From Gonapodya prolifera JEL478 (Eukaryota > Monoblepharomycota > Monoblepharidomycetes > Monoblepharidales > Gonapodyaceae): 64,000 bases of DNA. The stretch spans positions 163,800-227,799 of the forward strand of contig KQ965765.1 of NCBI GenBank assembly GCA_001574975.1, written 5' to 3'. Positions 1 through 11,330 of the stretch are shown piece by piece. A model generated the notes under the pieces. It had not been told where the DNA came from. It saw nothing but the letters and a program-made list of their open reading frames with translations, and did no database searches. The stretch's first letter is position 1. Every line of letters starts with the position of its first letter. A program made the translations under genes and the position numbers.

Positions 1-812
1 GAAACTGTGAGCGACAGAGTGGAAAGAAGAAAAAAGGCTGAAAGGACACCATGCGTACCTTGCTCATGGTTTGGTCGTCGTCGTACTCCTCGAAGTAGAA
101 GTAGGAGAATGGAACGACAATGAAGACGAGAATGGCGAGGAGGAAGAACAGGACTGTGGAGAGACCAAGGTTACCGATTACTTGGCATCAGTGTACAGCA
201 GACGGGAACTTTGCGCGTTGCAGGCTTGGGGAAGTCGGTGCTAAGACCGGGCTTCCACCATATTCCGTTCGTGATCTTCCGCATTGTGTTCCCGAAAGGA
301 AGAGGAATCAACCCACCATAGTAAATCACCGTCAGTGCGTATACTACGCCCTGCACAGCTTCCTGTGTGGCCCATTCGTTCCGCAGTCCCGAACCCATAT
401 CCATTGTCTGACCGACAACGTAGACATCGACTGGAACGATAAGCGCAGCGGTCTGTGCAGTGTTATGGAAAGAATATCAGAGTTCTGCCGAGGCCATAGA
501 AGAAATCCCAAGGTCGGCAGCCCGATTGGCTCGTGACTAGTCGAGTCACTACTCACGAGGCTTGTGGTGAGGGTCAGGATGGTGACCACCGTCGCCAGGG
601 CCTCTTTATCGAGTCTGTGCTGGAAAAAGGAGGTAAACGTCGTGGAGAAGAGGAGACATGACTTGATGGCACAACCGTTTCGGCGGAAGTCACGGGATTC
701 GGAAACGAGTGATGGCGATGAGAGGGCGCAGAGAGGCGCAGGCAGCGTCTTCACACACCAGAAATATGACAGCTATTGCCGAGTACGCGAACGCAACGAC
801 GTCCTGCTCCAT
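1..812 (-). CDS. LMBD1-like lysosomal membrane protein, 5' part
   Basis: Partial gene running off the left edge; only the N-terminal third is present. The start is the ATG at 812-810 (MEQDVVAFAY), opening the first membrane segment. Exons joined by GT-AG introns then encode a second hydrophobic stretch, a segment ending ALIVPVDVYVVGQTMDMG, a third segment, and a hydrophobic helix followed by FSYFYFEEYDDDQ. The last element closely resembles the YFYYEEKDDD motif after the third or fourth helix of the LMBR1/LMBRD1 family, and the PVD motif is also family-typical. LMBD1 is a polytopic lysosomal membrane protein implicated in cobalamin export in animals; its role in fungi is less clear. No breaks are seen. 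The family call is firm; transport function is inferred. Confidence 0.8.
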
Positions 813-1538
813 CAGCAATGACCGTGTTTGGGCGAATTCGATGTAGTGGATGCCTGCCGTGGTCCGGCTAAAGGCTTAAAACCTGCACAACAAAAATTAA
901 ATGGACTGGTACACCCCACGATCTAATGAACTTTACTTGTTCTCGCTGCGTTTGCTACTTTACAGATTTCGGAAACGAGTGTAGACATCTTCAAATGGAC
1001 GCATAAATCCGCGTAAGCAAGGAAGATTCAATTTGCCCTCTTTCTAAAATACACAGAGTTGCAATTTCAAGTTCAAGAGTCAGCTCTGCTCACTGAGTAT
1101 CACGTGCGTTGACTCGGGCGAGGGTTGTTCCAAATTCCGACAGACACTTGTCAGAGGCTACTTGAAAGCCAGTCAGCCCAATCGAGCTCCTAATACTCCC
1201 CACTGCAGAGAATCTCGGACAATCGATGCCTTTGAGCTCAGCAGTTCCCAATCCTGGCGCGGATCGATCGTTCTTCAAGCCGGCACCGAGAGACCACATC
1301 GATGAACACGATTGGTTCAGAAAGGAGGAGCTGATGCTTGCTTTTCGAAATAGGGGAATGCCCTTGTGAGTTTGCATTTCCTCGTGAAATGATTGTGTCA
1401 GAATTGGAACCGGATGCGGGTGGTCAAATATCAAGGTCTATTTGAATACTTAATGTCGGTGATAGGGTTTCTTGTTGTTGCATTGTAATTGATTTCGATT
1501 TTTTCATTCAATCTCCCTTCCGAAATCGGGATTCGTGA
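813..1538. other. Intergenic, no gene recognised
   Basis: About 0.7 kb between the LMBD1-like start and the sulfite oxidase remnant. A 114-codon open frame on the minus strand (1090-1434) has no recognisable domain or homology and is not called. The stretch presumably holds the LMBD1-like promoter. Confidence 0.4.
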
Positions 1539-2886
1539 TGCCACACTGCTGATGATAACCTTCCGGAAATCATCTCATTCCCCAGAGAAGCCCTCCGCTA
1601 TCCCGTGACTCCATCTTCTATGCACTACTCTCTGGTCCACTACGACATACCCAACATTCCCCTCGACATCCCAGACGACGAGTACAAGATAAAAATCACG
1701 GGATCCTGGAACCGATGCATTGGAGACACGAAGGAGCTCCAAGTTTCACTGTGCGAGATCAAGAAGCTGCCATAAAAGTGTGACCGTCACTTTGGAGTGC
1801 GCTGGAAGCGATGAGTCCTTCTATTTTTCCCCGGCTGTTAGACCCCCGGCTCATCGAACAGCTCATGGTCCCCCAAAAGGCCGCGCCGTCCGCCGTCCCC
1901 CACCCGGCCGCTGGCCCAGTCAGCCCTGGCACCATATCGGCGTCTCGACCGGTTCCACGTCCGGGTGCACGCTGACCTCCCTCTTCTCGTTTCTCGGCGG
2001 TCTCCACGATTCGTGCGTGGACGTCGCGTTCCAGGGCCTGGACGGCGGGTGTGATAAGGGCGAGTTCGAGGACGGGTTCGAAAGAGCGCTGAGTAAAGAC
2101 GTGGTGGAGGGGTTGAGAGAGGATATTGTCGTGGCGTAGGAGATGAAGTGAGGCCCTCGCTCTCGTCTACCCCACTTTCATCACATTTAGCACCCAATCA
2201 AAACCTTCTCAGCGGCCTCCCCCTCCCCCCAATTTACGGCTTCTCTCTCCACCTCGTCGTTCCCGCCTGGTAGGGCCTGACCTCCGTCAAATGGCTTCAC
2301 CGGATCACTGCCCTCCCCAATCCCTTCGAGGGCCGCCAGCACCGGGCGTACCGGTACCGCGCCTCCAAAGAGGACGCGGGAGTACCCGCGGACCACGTAC
2401 GCGTGAAGAGCTTGATGAGCCCCCGGGCGTGCCGGATTGGCGGAGTGGCGAGCTGTGTCTGGAGGTGGGGAAGGGACGACGTCAGGACGGCGGCGCCGAG
2501 ACTGGAGATGGTGAGGGTACTGGGGTGGAGGTCGAAGGACGAGCGTGGGCTGGTGCACGCCGGAGGGTCGTCAATGTTGACCTCGGCGTAATACGACGAA
2601 CCCGAACAGAAACCATCGAACCTTCCAGGGGCACCAACGACTCTCCCAACTTCTCCCCGGCACCTTCTTACACCTGGCACCCCTGCACAATCTCCCCTTC
2701 ATCCTCTCCCTTCGCATGGACGCACTGGCTGGCGATATGGCGCCCTTCGTCACCCGGCGACTACGTGTTGGTGTGTAGGGCGACCGACGAGGCGGGGAAT
2801 GTGTGCAGCCGATGCAGCCGGATGAGTGGGATGTTGGTGGGTTTGGGAATAATGCCGTGCAGGAGGTGCAAGTTACTGTGGTGTGA
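1539..2886 (+). pseudogene. Decayed sulfite oxidase-type molybdopterin enzyme
   Basis: The eukaryotic sulfite oxidase/molybdopterin fold can be followed almost end to end but not in one frame. Landmarks in order: RYPVTPSSMHYSLVHYDIP (near 1590-1640), DEYKIKITGSW, VTVTLECAGSDE with the Mo-ligand cysteine kept (near 1780-1810), DVAFQGLDGG (near 2025), VA-stop-EMN, LPLPPIYGFSLHLVVPAW-stop-GLTSVKWLHRI, GRAWAGARRRVVNVDL, VCRATDEAGN, and FGNNAVQEVQVTVV before a TGA at 2884-2886. Lesions: a frameshift near 1770-1775 just before the Cys motif, TAG at 2137, TAG at 2271, a frameshift near 2420 (MSP/PGVPDW), and a short duplication near 2805-2820. One intron with intact splice sites (2148-2212) is still visible, so this is not a processed copy. 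No cytochrome b5 domain is seen. Identity is strong; loss of function is inferred from the number of lesions. Confidence 0.8.
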
Positions 2887-4691
2887 TCAATGGGATGAAG
2901 TAAACCATATATGAATTTCTGATGATGTTTGCTGTTTCTCACGTGTATGTTGGGATTGTTAGGAATTTAATGAATGTATATGGCACGTACCAATCGTTCA
3001 AGATCCGCAAATCAAGCTCTGTGAGGAGCGGTACGAGCAAACTCTCAAGAATCAGAGGGCGCCGTTGTCAACGCTCCGAACAACCATTAACAACCATTAA
3101 CGTGACACAGTGTGCCTGACGTAAAAATTTGACTGACATGGTAACACCAGTGGTGATAGTGCTTTTTTCTGTCAAATATGAATTCTGCTGCTTCTTTCGT
3201 TGGCTCAAAATTTATGGGCGTTTATAAACCGTTTGCGTTGTCCAAGCTCTACGTGGATGCCTTTTTTTTTTTTTGAGGTAGATACAGCCGTAGTATACCA
3301 TAACCTCGCCAAAATAGAATGGCACTATAAATACACCAAAACAACGCAATTTTGCTTTGAAACCTTTCATTAAACCGCTATCTCTGCACAGCGCAGCCAT
3401 GGCCTTGGTTGGGCATTTGTCACTACACCCCGCAAGAGTCACGGAGTGTGCATGACGCAAAAAGTAAGTCAGAAGGATACGTTGGACATGTCCGAGAGAT
3501 CCTTTCCATAACAATCTTGTGCAGACTCAGGTGGAAGCGACTCAATCTGACTTGTGACACCACTTACTTGGTTTGGCTTGACGCTAACAACAATTGAGGA
3601 CATGCCCAAAAAGAGAGATCAGTGGCACCAACTTACACATCACTTGAACTCTGCGCTTTTGGGTCCGTCCTAGCACAGCAGACCATGAAACCAAAGCATA
3701 TAAACATTCCCACCAGCACACCCGATTTACCAAGAAAAGGGTACTTATGGTTGGTCATAAAGATGCACGTGTCTGCGATGATTACACGTGATGAGAATGT
3801 GACTTGCAAAGTTGGTGATGACAAGGAGCAGCCGATCAAAACGCCATTCTCACACCAAGCTTCCCAACCGTGGTACACCACGGAAGCAACTCATTGCAGG
3901 GGGGTGCGACAAATTTTTCTTCAATTATGCGACAAGAGGACAATAAGCAAAAGAGATGCTGTGTTGCGTGTGTAGGATGTTTCAGTGGCAGGGTGACGTC
4001 AACTCAAGTGTTGTTTTTCCACCCAAATGTCACCCGGAAAGAGCACGTCCAAAATATTATCGAAGCCGCAAGGCTTGCGAACTTCACAAACGTGGAGCGG
4101 TGCCCCTTTTGGTGCACCGCTGGCATTCTGTAATATCTCAAACTAAACTACCCTGCACCACCGTGACACCGACAGAGGGGCAGAATGAGCAAAATGTGTC
4201 AGGTGTGTATGCGGAGATGCATAGGTATTGTGCACAAAGGGGAGAGTGAGTGATAGTTGTAAACTTACGTAAAAAGGTGTCACAAAGAAAACCCAAGTGT
4301 TACCAACCGTCTTTCACCAAGCGCAAGCAATGGTGCGACAGGAGGGACATATCATAAAAGACTCTTTCGATTATCCGGGGTCCACGCCGATGCTGGCGAT
4401 ACACCAAATATGGTAGAGCTTCTCCTCTTTCTTGGCGCATGCGTCAACGGCAAAGCCTTTATGGAGATAAAATATAGGTTTTTGTTTAGCGAGTGTCGCT
4501 TACGGTCTCGTTTGTGACCTGTGAAAATTTCGGTCCGAATGAAGCTGTCCGAAACTTAGCACACAAACCGCTCAGGAAGCGTCACTCACACTCTTTCATG
4601 AAGAATAAGTTTATATTCACATGGCAAAACAAACTACTCATGCAACATGTCCTCATAACCCCAAACGGCGCGATCTCTGCCTGCTTGATCC
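2887..4691. other. Long intergenic stretch, no gene recognised
   Basis: About 1.8 kb with only scattered short open frames (the longest about 117 codons), none with a recognisable domain. Contains a poly-T run near 3263 and CpG at ordinary levels, unlike the CpG-poor blocks further along. No clear terminal repeats or coding remnant could be made out. Confidence 0.4.
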
Positions 4692-6129
4692 TTAGTCCTG
4701 AGCCCCCTTTCCACGTCCACCATCCCCCTCATCCTCCTCATCCCTCATCAAAAAGTCCACCACCTTCTCCATCTCCTCGCTGACCGCCTCCACCGTCTCC
4801 ACCATATGAGCCTCCCTGATCACCAAATACGTCGCACACCCTCTCATCACGTCCCTTCCCTCTCTTGTCGTCGCCAGAAGAAGAAGACACTCGACGAGCA
4901 TCCGCCGCAGAACAGGGTCCGGTTCACGGGCTTTGGTGGGTTCGAGGAGTTGCAGTTCGGGCGGGAGGTCCAGCGACTGCGGGTCTTCGGAGAGGTCTTC
5001 GGGTCCGGCGAGCGGGAGGAGGAGACGCGGGATTAGGTTGTATGGGCCGGAGGGCGAGAGGAGGGAAGGGTGGGATGAGATGTCGAAGAGGCAGTTTCTG
5101 GGTTGTGCCCGTGACGTGGTTAAACAGATGCAAATGATTCGCTAATCAAAGGGAGACAAGACGTACTTTATGGTGGAAATGACTCCTCCACGACGGATAA
5201 TGTCGGGGTGTTCAACGAATGGTGCGAGGTCGGCGAGAAGAGGTACTGGGGTTTCGGTCCCTTGCTGTGTTGGAGGTTCTGCAAGGAACAGTGCCCTTCC
5301 TTCAGAGGTCTTTTCAAAGAGCACGCCGATTGAAGTGAGTGCGAAATGAAGGGAACGGAAGACATGGTGCACTTGAAGACACGTACCACGGTGACGTTTG
5401 CAAACACGTTTGCCAAAAAGTTGAACTCTGCCTTCAAGTTGTACTTCTTGCCCTCTCCCTTCACAAACACGTCCACCAGCGCGGCGACATGGCTCGTTGT
5501 CTTGCCGCCCTTCTTGCGTCCCTTGACGAGCATCGCAGCGATCTCGCTGCCCTTGGTCGCATTCGAGAGTGCCATGCAAGCCAAGTCGGCCAGGACAGAT
5601 GTGGGTACGACCGTGAGAGTTACGAGCGTGATGAGGTAGGATTCGTCCCGGAGTTCGGTTAGGATGGGTGCGTTGAGGGAGAGGTTGATGAGGGATTTGA
5701 GGGCATCGTGGGCAACGAGCTGTAATTGGGGATGTTGGGAGAGAATTATGGCGTGACTGTTACATCGCGGCTAGAGTGAAGAGCTCACCGGAGCGTCCGT
5801 GAGTAGCTTCTTCAGATCCCTCACGACCGTTTTCTTGCTCTTCTCAAAGACGGGAATGAACTGCTGCGATGTCGAGAACGATAGGACTGCAGGGCCGGAG
5901 GCCGTCGAGCCATGAAGCCCGTCAGTGAGCATCGTCTTCTTCTCCGTGCGGTCATCAGCAGTAAAAGCGCCCACCGTGTTCCACTGCAAGTTTCCTGACC
6001 TCCTGCTTCGGATCGCGAAGAAACGGAAACAGCTACGCCAATAGCGTGGGAATTTCTTGGTCAGAAATGGAGTCGTAGTAGTAATTGCAGAGTAGTGAGG
6101 CCAATCACCTCCTCCAGCTGCTCCTCCAT
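4692..6129 (-). CDS. HGH1: HGH1 family ribosome-biogenesis/chaperone protein
   Basis: ARM-like repeat protein of about 355 residues. HGH1 is a cytosolic factor linked in yeast to folding of translation elongation factor 2. Start is ATG 6129-6127 (MEEQLEE). Exon 2 gives LFPFLRDPKQEVRKLAVEH and exon 3 VLSFSTSQQFIPVFEKS; later exons give VAHDALKSLINLS, ACMALSNATKG, LVDVFVKGEGKKYN, EFNFLANVFANV, EGRALF, FVEHPDIIRRGGVISTIK, and a C-terminal ECLLLLATTREGRDVMR followed by VVDFLMRDE. These match the DUF383/DUF384 halves of HGH1 in order. Stops seen in a naive reading near 5960-6080 disappear when two introns with good GT-AG borders are removed, so the gene looks intact. Ends with a stop at 4692. Confidence 0.9.
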
Positions 6130-6300
6130 GGTGTCCGATGTCAGCAAGGAAAATCTTTCAACCGACCGCAGCAATCGAATTGAAGACATTCCTTCGCTTG
6201 ATTTCCAGAGACCCCTCCTTCCACTCCACCGATCCTACATTTCAAGATGTAATATATACGAATGCCTCCATTACATATCCCGTCGACACGAACGATGAAT

Positions 6301-7622
6301 TCAGGCCACAACCGGCACACCATTCGTGCCCTCCAAGATAGCCATCTTATCCCTCTCATACATCTCCCTTAGCTCCTCATAGCTGTGTCTGTACCTGTTC
6401 ATCAAGTGCTGCTTCACATCGATCTTATCAAAAAGTCTCTTCCCACCTGTCGCCTCCACACATGTCGGCATGGGTTGGTCCAGGTTTCCCTCGTTGAAGA
6501 AAGGCGATTGAAAATCGGTGTATGCCAGAAGAATTGATGACGCGTTGGAATGTGGACCCGTATAGGCAGTTGGTCCAGAGTTCCATGAAGTCGCCCGGTC
6601 ATAAGTGGGGTCAACGCTGCATGATGAAAGTAGCAGAGGTAAAGAAATGCTCTTACCAATGTTGCAAACAATGGTAGCCTGGGCAAAGTTTGGTGTCACG
6701 TCGTGCCAAGCACTTTCGTCGGTTATATTGCCCGAGGGGCACACTTGAAGACCACCTGTGCCATCTTGAAGGAGTAGAGTGAGTGCACCAAAATCTGTCA
6801 AGGTGAAATGGTATGAGTGTCTCTCGCTGAAGTGGCCTCGTCATTCTGACTCGTCCACTCTATTCCACGAACCTGTGTGAGCACCAACACCTCGTTGATT
6901 TTTCGGAGCATTAGGTGGCATTGGTGGGTAGTGAATAAATCGTGCGAGCGGGACTTCATCTTTCAAAAAGGCGTCAAAATGGTCCTCTGGAAGCGATAAG
7001 GAGAGAGCGACGAGGGAGAACATCTTTCAGGAGAGGAGGAGGAGTTGACGGTTGTATGAGAGTAGAGTTTCCTTGAAATCGGAAGAAATTGTGGCTGGCG
7101 AGAGATGTTCATGCCGGTTGGAGTGTTTTGTGCGTTGTGCGTTTCGTTCAAAGTCTGCCAAAGTTCCCTCACATTCGTCGGCAGGCCACTGGTTGTCTCC
7201 AAACTTCTTCCCGGTGAACGCCCTCCCCTCTTCGCCAACGTACAGGCTTTCTTTCAGTTCAGGGAGCGTCCCCACTTCAATCAGCTGGCTGCCCATCGTC
7301 TAATACCTTTGTCGGTACCAACATCTTCAGGCGAGGACGGAGTCACCCCGGAAACGTATTACGGGATGATCAATCGTGGTCTCATTTTATTGATTTACAT
7401 TACTAGACTGAGGGGCTTTTGATCCATATTATGGCGTTGTGGACCTCTCGAAACGTGGTCAAGATGAAGGGGGTTCTTCTCCATTTGCCTGGAATTTCGA
7501 GAGAAAAATTGCTGAACGTTCGTTAGGTTCCCTTGCAGGAGCAACCCGATGCTCTCACTGCCGTTCGGACCTCCCGAAACCCCAGAATCGCGGGTTGACT
7601 GTGTTCTCCCTGGTATCTGCAA
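6301..7622 (-). pseudogene. Decayed 2OG-Fe(II) oxygenase (isopenicillin N synthase-like family)
   Basis: Pieces of a DIOX_N/2OG-FeII_Oxy enzyme remain: VGTLPELKESLYVGEE, GDNQWPADE, DFKETLLSYNRQ, MFSLVALSLSLPEDHFDAF, FIHYPPMP, GVGAHT-DFGALTLLLQD (the HxD iron motif, split by an intron), LQVCPSGN, a degraded distal metal/2OG region, and PFFNEGNLDQPMPTCVEA near the C-terminus. Damage: in-frame TGA at 7029-7027 just before the MFSLVAL block, a frameshift between about 6500 and 6560, loss of the second iron-binding His context (GRLHGTLDQ where family members have an HR pair), and an N-terminal third (7300-7622) that is hard to align. Family assignment is secure from the HTD motif and C-terminus; substrate cannot be inferred. 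Confidence 0.7.
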
Positions 7623-8039
7623 AAGTTGTCTAATTCAAAATCCAAGAAGCGGTATTTTCAGATAAGGAAAACGTGCGATGTATAGCTTTCTGCAGCTCAG
7701 TCTTGCATAAAAGCGGTGAAATACTGGAAAGGAACATGAAAACAAAACAGTATAAACAACGAACGTTACAATTCTCCGTCCGCAGCAAAGGGGTTTACCT
7801 GATGGTGGGGAGGCGAGCCCTTTTCTGCAGTCATAGCATTTTGGTCTTTTTTTTTTTTTGTAAACACGTGTACAGTGTCCACGTCGGTACTATTGAAAAG
7901 CTCTCGGGCCTTGGCTGTAAATTGGCAGCGTCACGCAACTCTCGAAAATTACATTGTCCATGCTGAAATACTCTCGGCGTTACAGTGCTGTTGTAGTTGT
8001 TGAACTCTCGTTATGTCAGTACTGCGATGTAAAACTACA
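7623..8039. other. Intergenic, no gene recognised
   Basis: About 0.4 kb downstream of the splicing-factor gene, with a poly-T run near 7847. It presumably carries the 3' UTR of the minus-strand gene to its right. Confidence 0.4.
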
Positions 8040-11039
8040 TCACACTTCTTCCTCCAACGCCCGCGTCCAATCAAACGCTTCCCAACCCCACTTCTTCTTC
8101 CATTCTCGCACTCGCTGCTCATTCATCTGTTGGCTCGGATCCAAACGCCGCGGACGGCGGTACTGGTCAGGGGTGAGCTCGAGGATGCCGGCGAGAGTTT
8201 CCTGAAAAATCGAGCACGGACAGTCAGTACTGGAGTGAAGTGAAAACGTCTGAGTGGGCGGAAGGGCAGGCTTACTTTGGCGAAGTAGTCTGGGAAGTTC
8301 TCCGGATCTTCAATGACATGACCGTACCCGTTGGTGGGGTCGAACCAGACGTGGAAATACGGCAGATTCTAAAACAATTCAGCATCACTTCAAATTTTGC
8401 CAAGCTCAACTCGACGCAGCCAACAACACGAGACCCACCTTCACCATACTCCTTCTGAAGCCCCTCTCCCCCGTCTCGATGAGTTTCTTGTGCTGCTGCC
8501 ACTCTCCCTCGGCTTGCAGGATACCCTCCTTGAAGTGCGCCCGGGCAACGCCCAAGTCGTCGGGAAGAGGGAAGCACTCGATTACAGTGTGCTTGTTGTG
8601 ACGGAGACGAATGACCGTTTCAGTGAAGATGCAGGAGAGTTTGCGTTTGGCGAACATGCGAATGAGGGACTTCATGAAGTTCTGCGAGTGGAAGGCGCGC
8701 AGAGTAGGTGAAGCCGAATCAAACATAGAACCTTCCGCGCCCCTCCAAAACTCACCCGAACTTCCTCCCACCCTCCTTCCTCCATCTCCAACGAATTCTT
8801 CACATGCTCGCGTGGAACAATCGCGCACTGCCCCGGCGCGATCTCCGACGTTCCCGAAAGCGCGAGGAAGCACGACGGCGCAATTGCAACAACGGGGATC
8901 CGTGGAAGCGATCCTGTAGGACTGTCGGGTGGCGGACAGTAGTTGCACTTGGCCAACGTGTCGTTGAACTTTTGGTTGGCTGTAGGAACGCAACCGGGGT
9001 CACACCCAAAACCTCCACATAAACTGACCGACGAAGCCACGTACCATTCAGCGCATTCCTCATCTTAGCCTCCTCCCTCCTCTCTCTCACCACACCCGCA
9101 CCCGTCACGGCACCCTCAGCGGCCTTATCCACCTGATCCTCCAAATGCTCCATCGTGTCTTTATACCCAGTGTCGGCCGCAATGGTCCCGAACAGCGCCG
9201 AGTCGTACCCGTCGTCGCCCGTGTCGCGCGCCATACGCTCTCGAAGCGCCATTTGGGTGATCGTTTCCTCGGGTTGGCCGGTGGTGCCGGGGGTGGGTTT
9301 GGGTGCGGGCCGGGGGCGGTTGTGATGGGATCGACCGTTTGAAGCGTCAGTTGGGGCAGCTCGGCCGACATCACGCAGCGCACCCGTCGCCGGATCATAC
9401 GCCGAGATCACAACGGGTTCGCTCGCGCTGCTCTCGCCATGCTCCTCCGTGCGCCTCCTCTCTCTTTCCAGCTCCTCCTGCATCTCGGGGTACTTTGGGT
9501 CCTTCATCAGCTTGGCCTTGAGCACTCTCGACGACAGCTTGTTGAGCTCCGCGGTCGACAGTGGGGGTCCGGATGGTGCTTGAGGTGCCGGCGACCGGGG
9601 TAAGGCGGGCGGGACGAACGGGGCGGGGGAGCGAGCAAGCGCGGGAGGAACCAGTGGGGATGAGGGTCTGGTAGTCGCTGGTTTTTTGAGAAGGTGTTCC
9701 ATACCGGGTGGTGGCCATACGGGTTTCGCGGGTGCGGGGGCGGGAGGCGCGTCAGGGGCCGGGGAGGCTGGCTTTGGGGAGTCCTGCGACTGAGGTGTTG
9801 AGGGTCGTGAATCCACCTCCATCGCGTCCGGCTTGGGATCCTTGCCCGCACCACCAGGCGTTTCCCGATCCCACCCTCGCCTCTTCATCCACTCCGGCAT
9901 GCCGTCCGTATTGCGCTCTCCGTCATTTCTCACTTCCTCCCCTCCTTCTGCTCTTGCTCCTAACCTGGACCTCTCCCTTGAGTCGTCGCGCCCCCCGCCG
10001 GCATCCGGTCTGCGGAACTTATCTCCGCCAGAAAAAGTGCGGTACGAGCCGCCGGCGGAAAGGCGAGGGGAGTCACGCCCGCCCGAGGGGAATGTCGGCG
10101 TGCCGGCGCGAGGGTGCTTGTCGAGGAACTTGCGCTCTTCGACGGCTTTTTGGAAGTCAGCGATGGACTACGGTGGAGAATTGGCATGAGTGAATCAGAG
10201 CTCACGACCAAACATAACTCACCCCATATCGCTCCAACGCCACCTCTTCCACGCTCCGGCCCTCCTCCTTGGCCATCTCATAGCACTTCCGCAGCTTCAT
10301 CATTCGCCACGCTGACCCTGCATCCCCGAACTCGATCTCCTTTTGCTTCGCAATGGGCGTCGATGTGGATGCGTTGGGGTTGTCCGGGTCGTACCCCAAT
10401 CGAACTGGCTTGTAGCCGTCTGCGGAAAAGGGCGTGGAAGTTTCCGCAGGGCGCGAGAGTCCCCCCTGGTCGGTGTCGGGAAGGAGGACCTTTGGTGCTT
10501 CTGTCTCCGTCGGAGGAGCGAGCATCCAGTCCTCTCGTTTCAATTGCGACTTAGGGGGTTCCTCCACAGGGGGTCCAACGTCTGCAATCTCGTCCTCCTC
10601 GGCTCCCTTCTCTACCCAAAGCGATGCCATTCCGTCGTCCGACTCCGAGCCACTACGTCTCTTCTTCTCTTTCCGGTGCTTTTTGTGTCCCGACCCCTTG
10701 TCCTTCTTCTCCTTTTTCCGTTTCCTGCTTATCGTCGCCACTGGAACGGTCACTTGAATTTGAGTCTGGTGAAGAACCGCGCTGTTTCCGCTTTCGTTTT
10801 CTGTCGTCCGCGTCGTCACGGTCCTTCTTCCTCACGACATCATCCTCCGCCTCCCCATTTCTGTTGCCGATTTCTTTCCTCGACCCGAGAGCGAACGAGG
10901 TTTCGTCTCCAGTCCATTTGACGACCGCGTCGTCCCCACCACCCGTAATTGACGCGTCCTTCCCACCACCACTGTTCTTCTTCCATCGCAGCTTCTTTGA
11001 CGACGATGTATTTCGTGAGTAAATTTCGTCCACCGGCAT
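8040..11039 (-). CDS. CWF19-like (CWF19L2-type) splicing-associated protein
   Basis: Large multi-exon gene. The N-terminal part is basic and low-complexity (KKEKKDKGSGHKKHRKEKK), then carries the family motif LKREDWMLAPP and AWRMMKLRKCYEMAKEEGR. The middle is Pro-rich. A conserved block (MALRERMARDTGDD, MRNALN) leads to the HIT-like CwfJ region: CNYC, CFLALSGTSEIAPGQCAIVP, WEEV, FAKRKLSCIFTETV, VIECFPLP, GEWQQHKKLIE, LPYFHVWFD, HVIEDPENFPDYF, and a C-terminal WGWEAFDW ending with TGA at 8042-8040. Family members associate with late spliceosomes and the debranching step of lariat turnover, in the nucleus. The exact start is uncertain: an ATG at 11039 and one at 10819 lie in different frames of the basic region, and I could not fix the joining intron. 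Confidence 0.85.
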
Positions 11040-11330
11040 TTTGTGTTGAGTTCTTCAGGTTAGCTGCGGACGGCTTGACTAACACCTCGGATGCTTCCGA
11101 GTTTTTTTCGCGCGAACAGAAGACGAGTCTTCCACGGGGTGCACTCTCGCTGGAGACCGCGCACGTCTTCGTCCTTGGAAAGTGGAATCCGGTGTGCGGG
11201 CAGCGGGCGAGTGATCGGGAAAGGTTCCGGTAGGTGTGTTGCCTCCGGCAAACTGTTTCATCAAAACGAAAGAAACACTGACGTGCGGTCACAGCCAGCG
11301 TTAGAAAACTTCTCGGTCGATTCTAAGCAA

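Noticed and set aside
1090-1434. 114-codon minus-strand open frame
   Set aside because: No domain, no supporting splice sites and no homology I can recognise.
2137-2273. TAG recoded as Tyr in the sulfite oxidase
   Set aside because: The gene also has several frameshifts, and TAG serves as the normal stop in intact genes here (for example UreG and Cip1-like), so recoding is unlikely.
5960-6110. Apparent stop and frameshift in the 5' part of HGH1
   Set aside because: Both vanish when two introns with canonical GT-AG ends are removed, giving a continuous, well-matching N-terminus.
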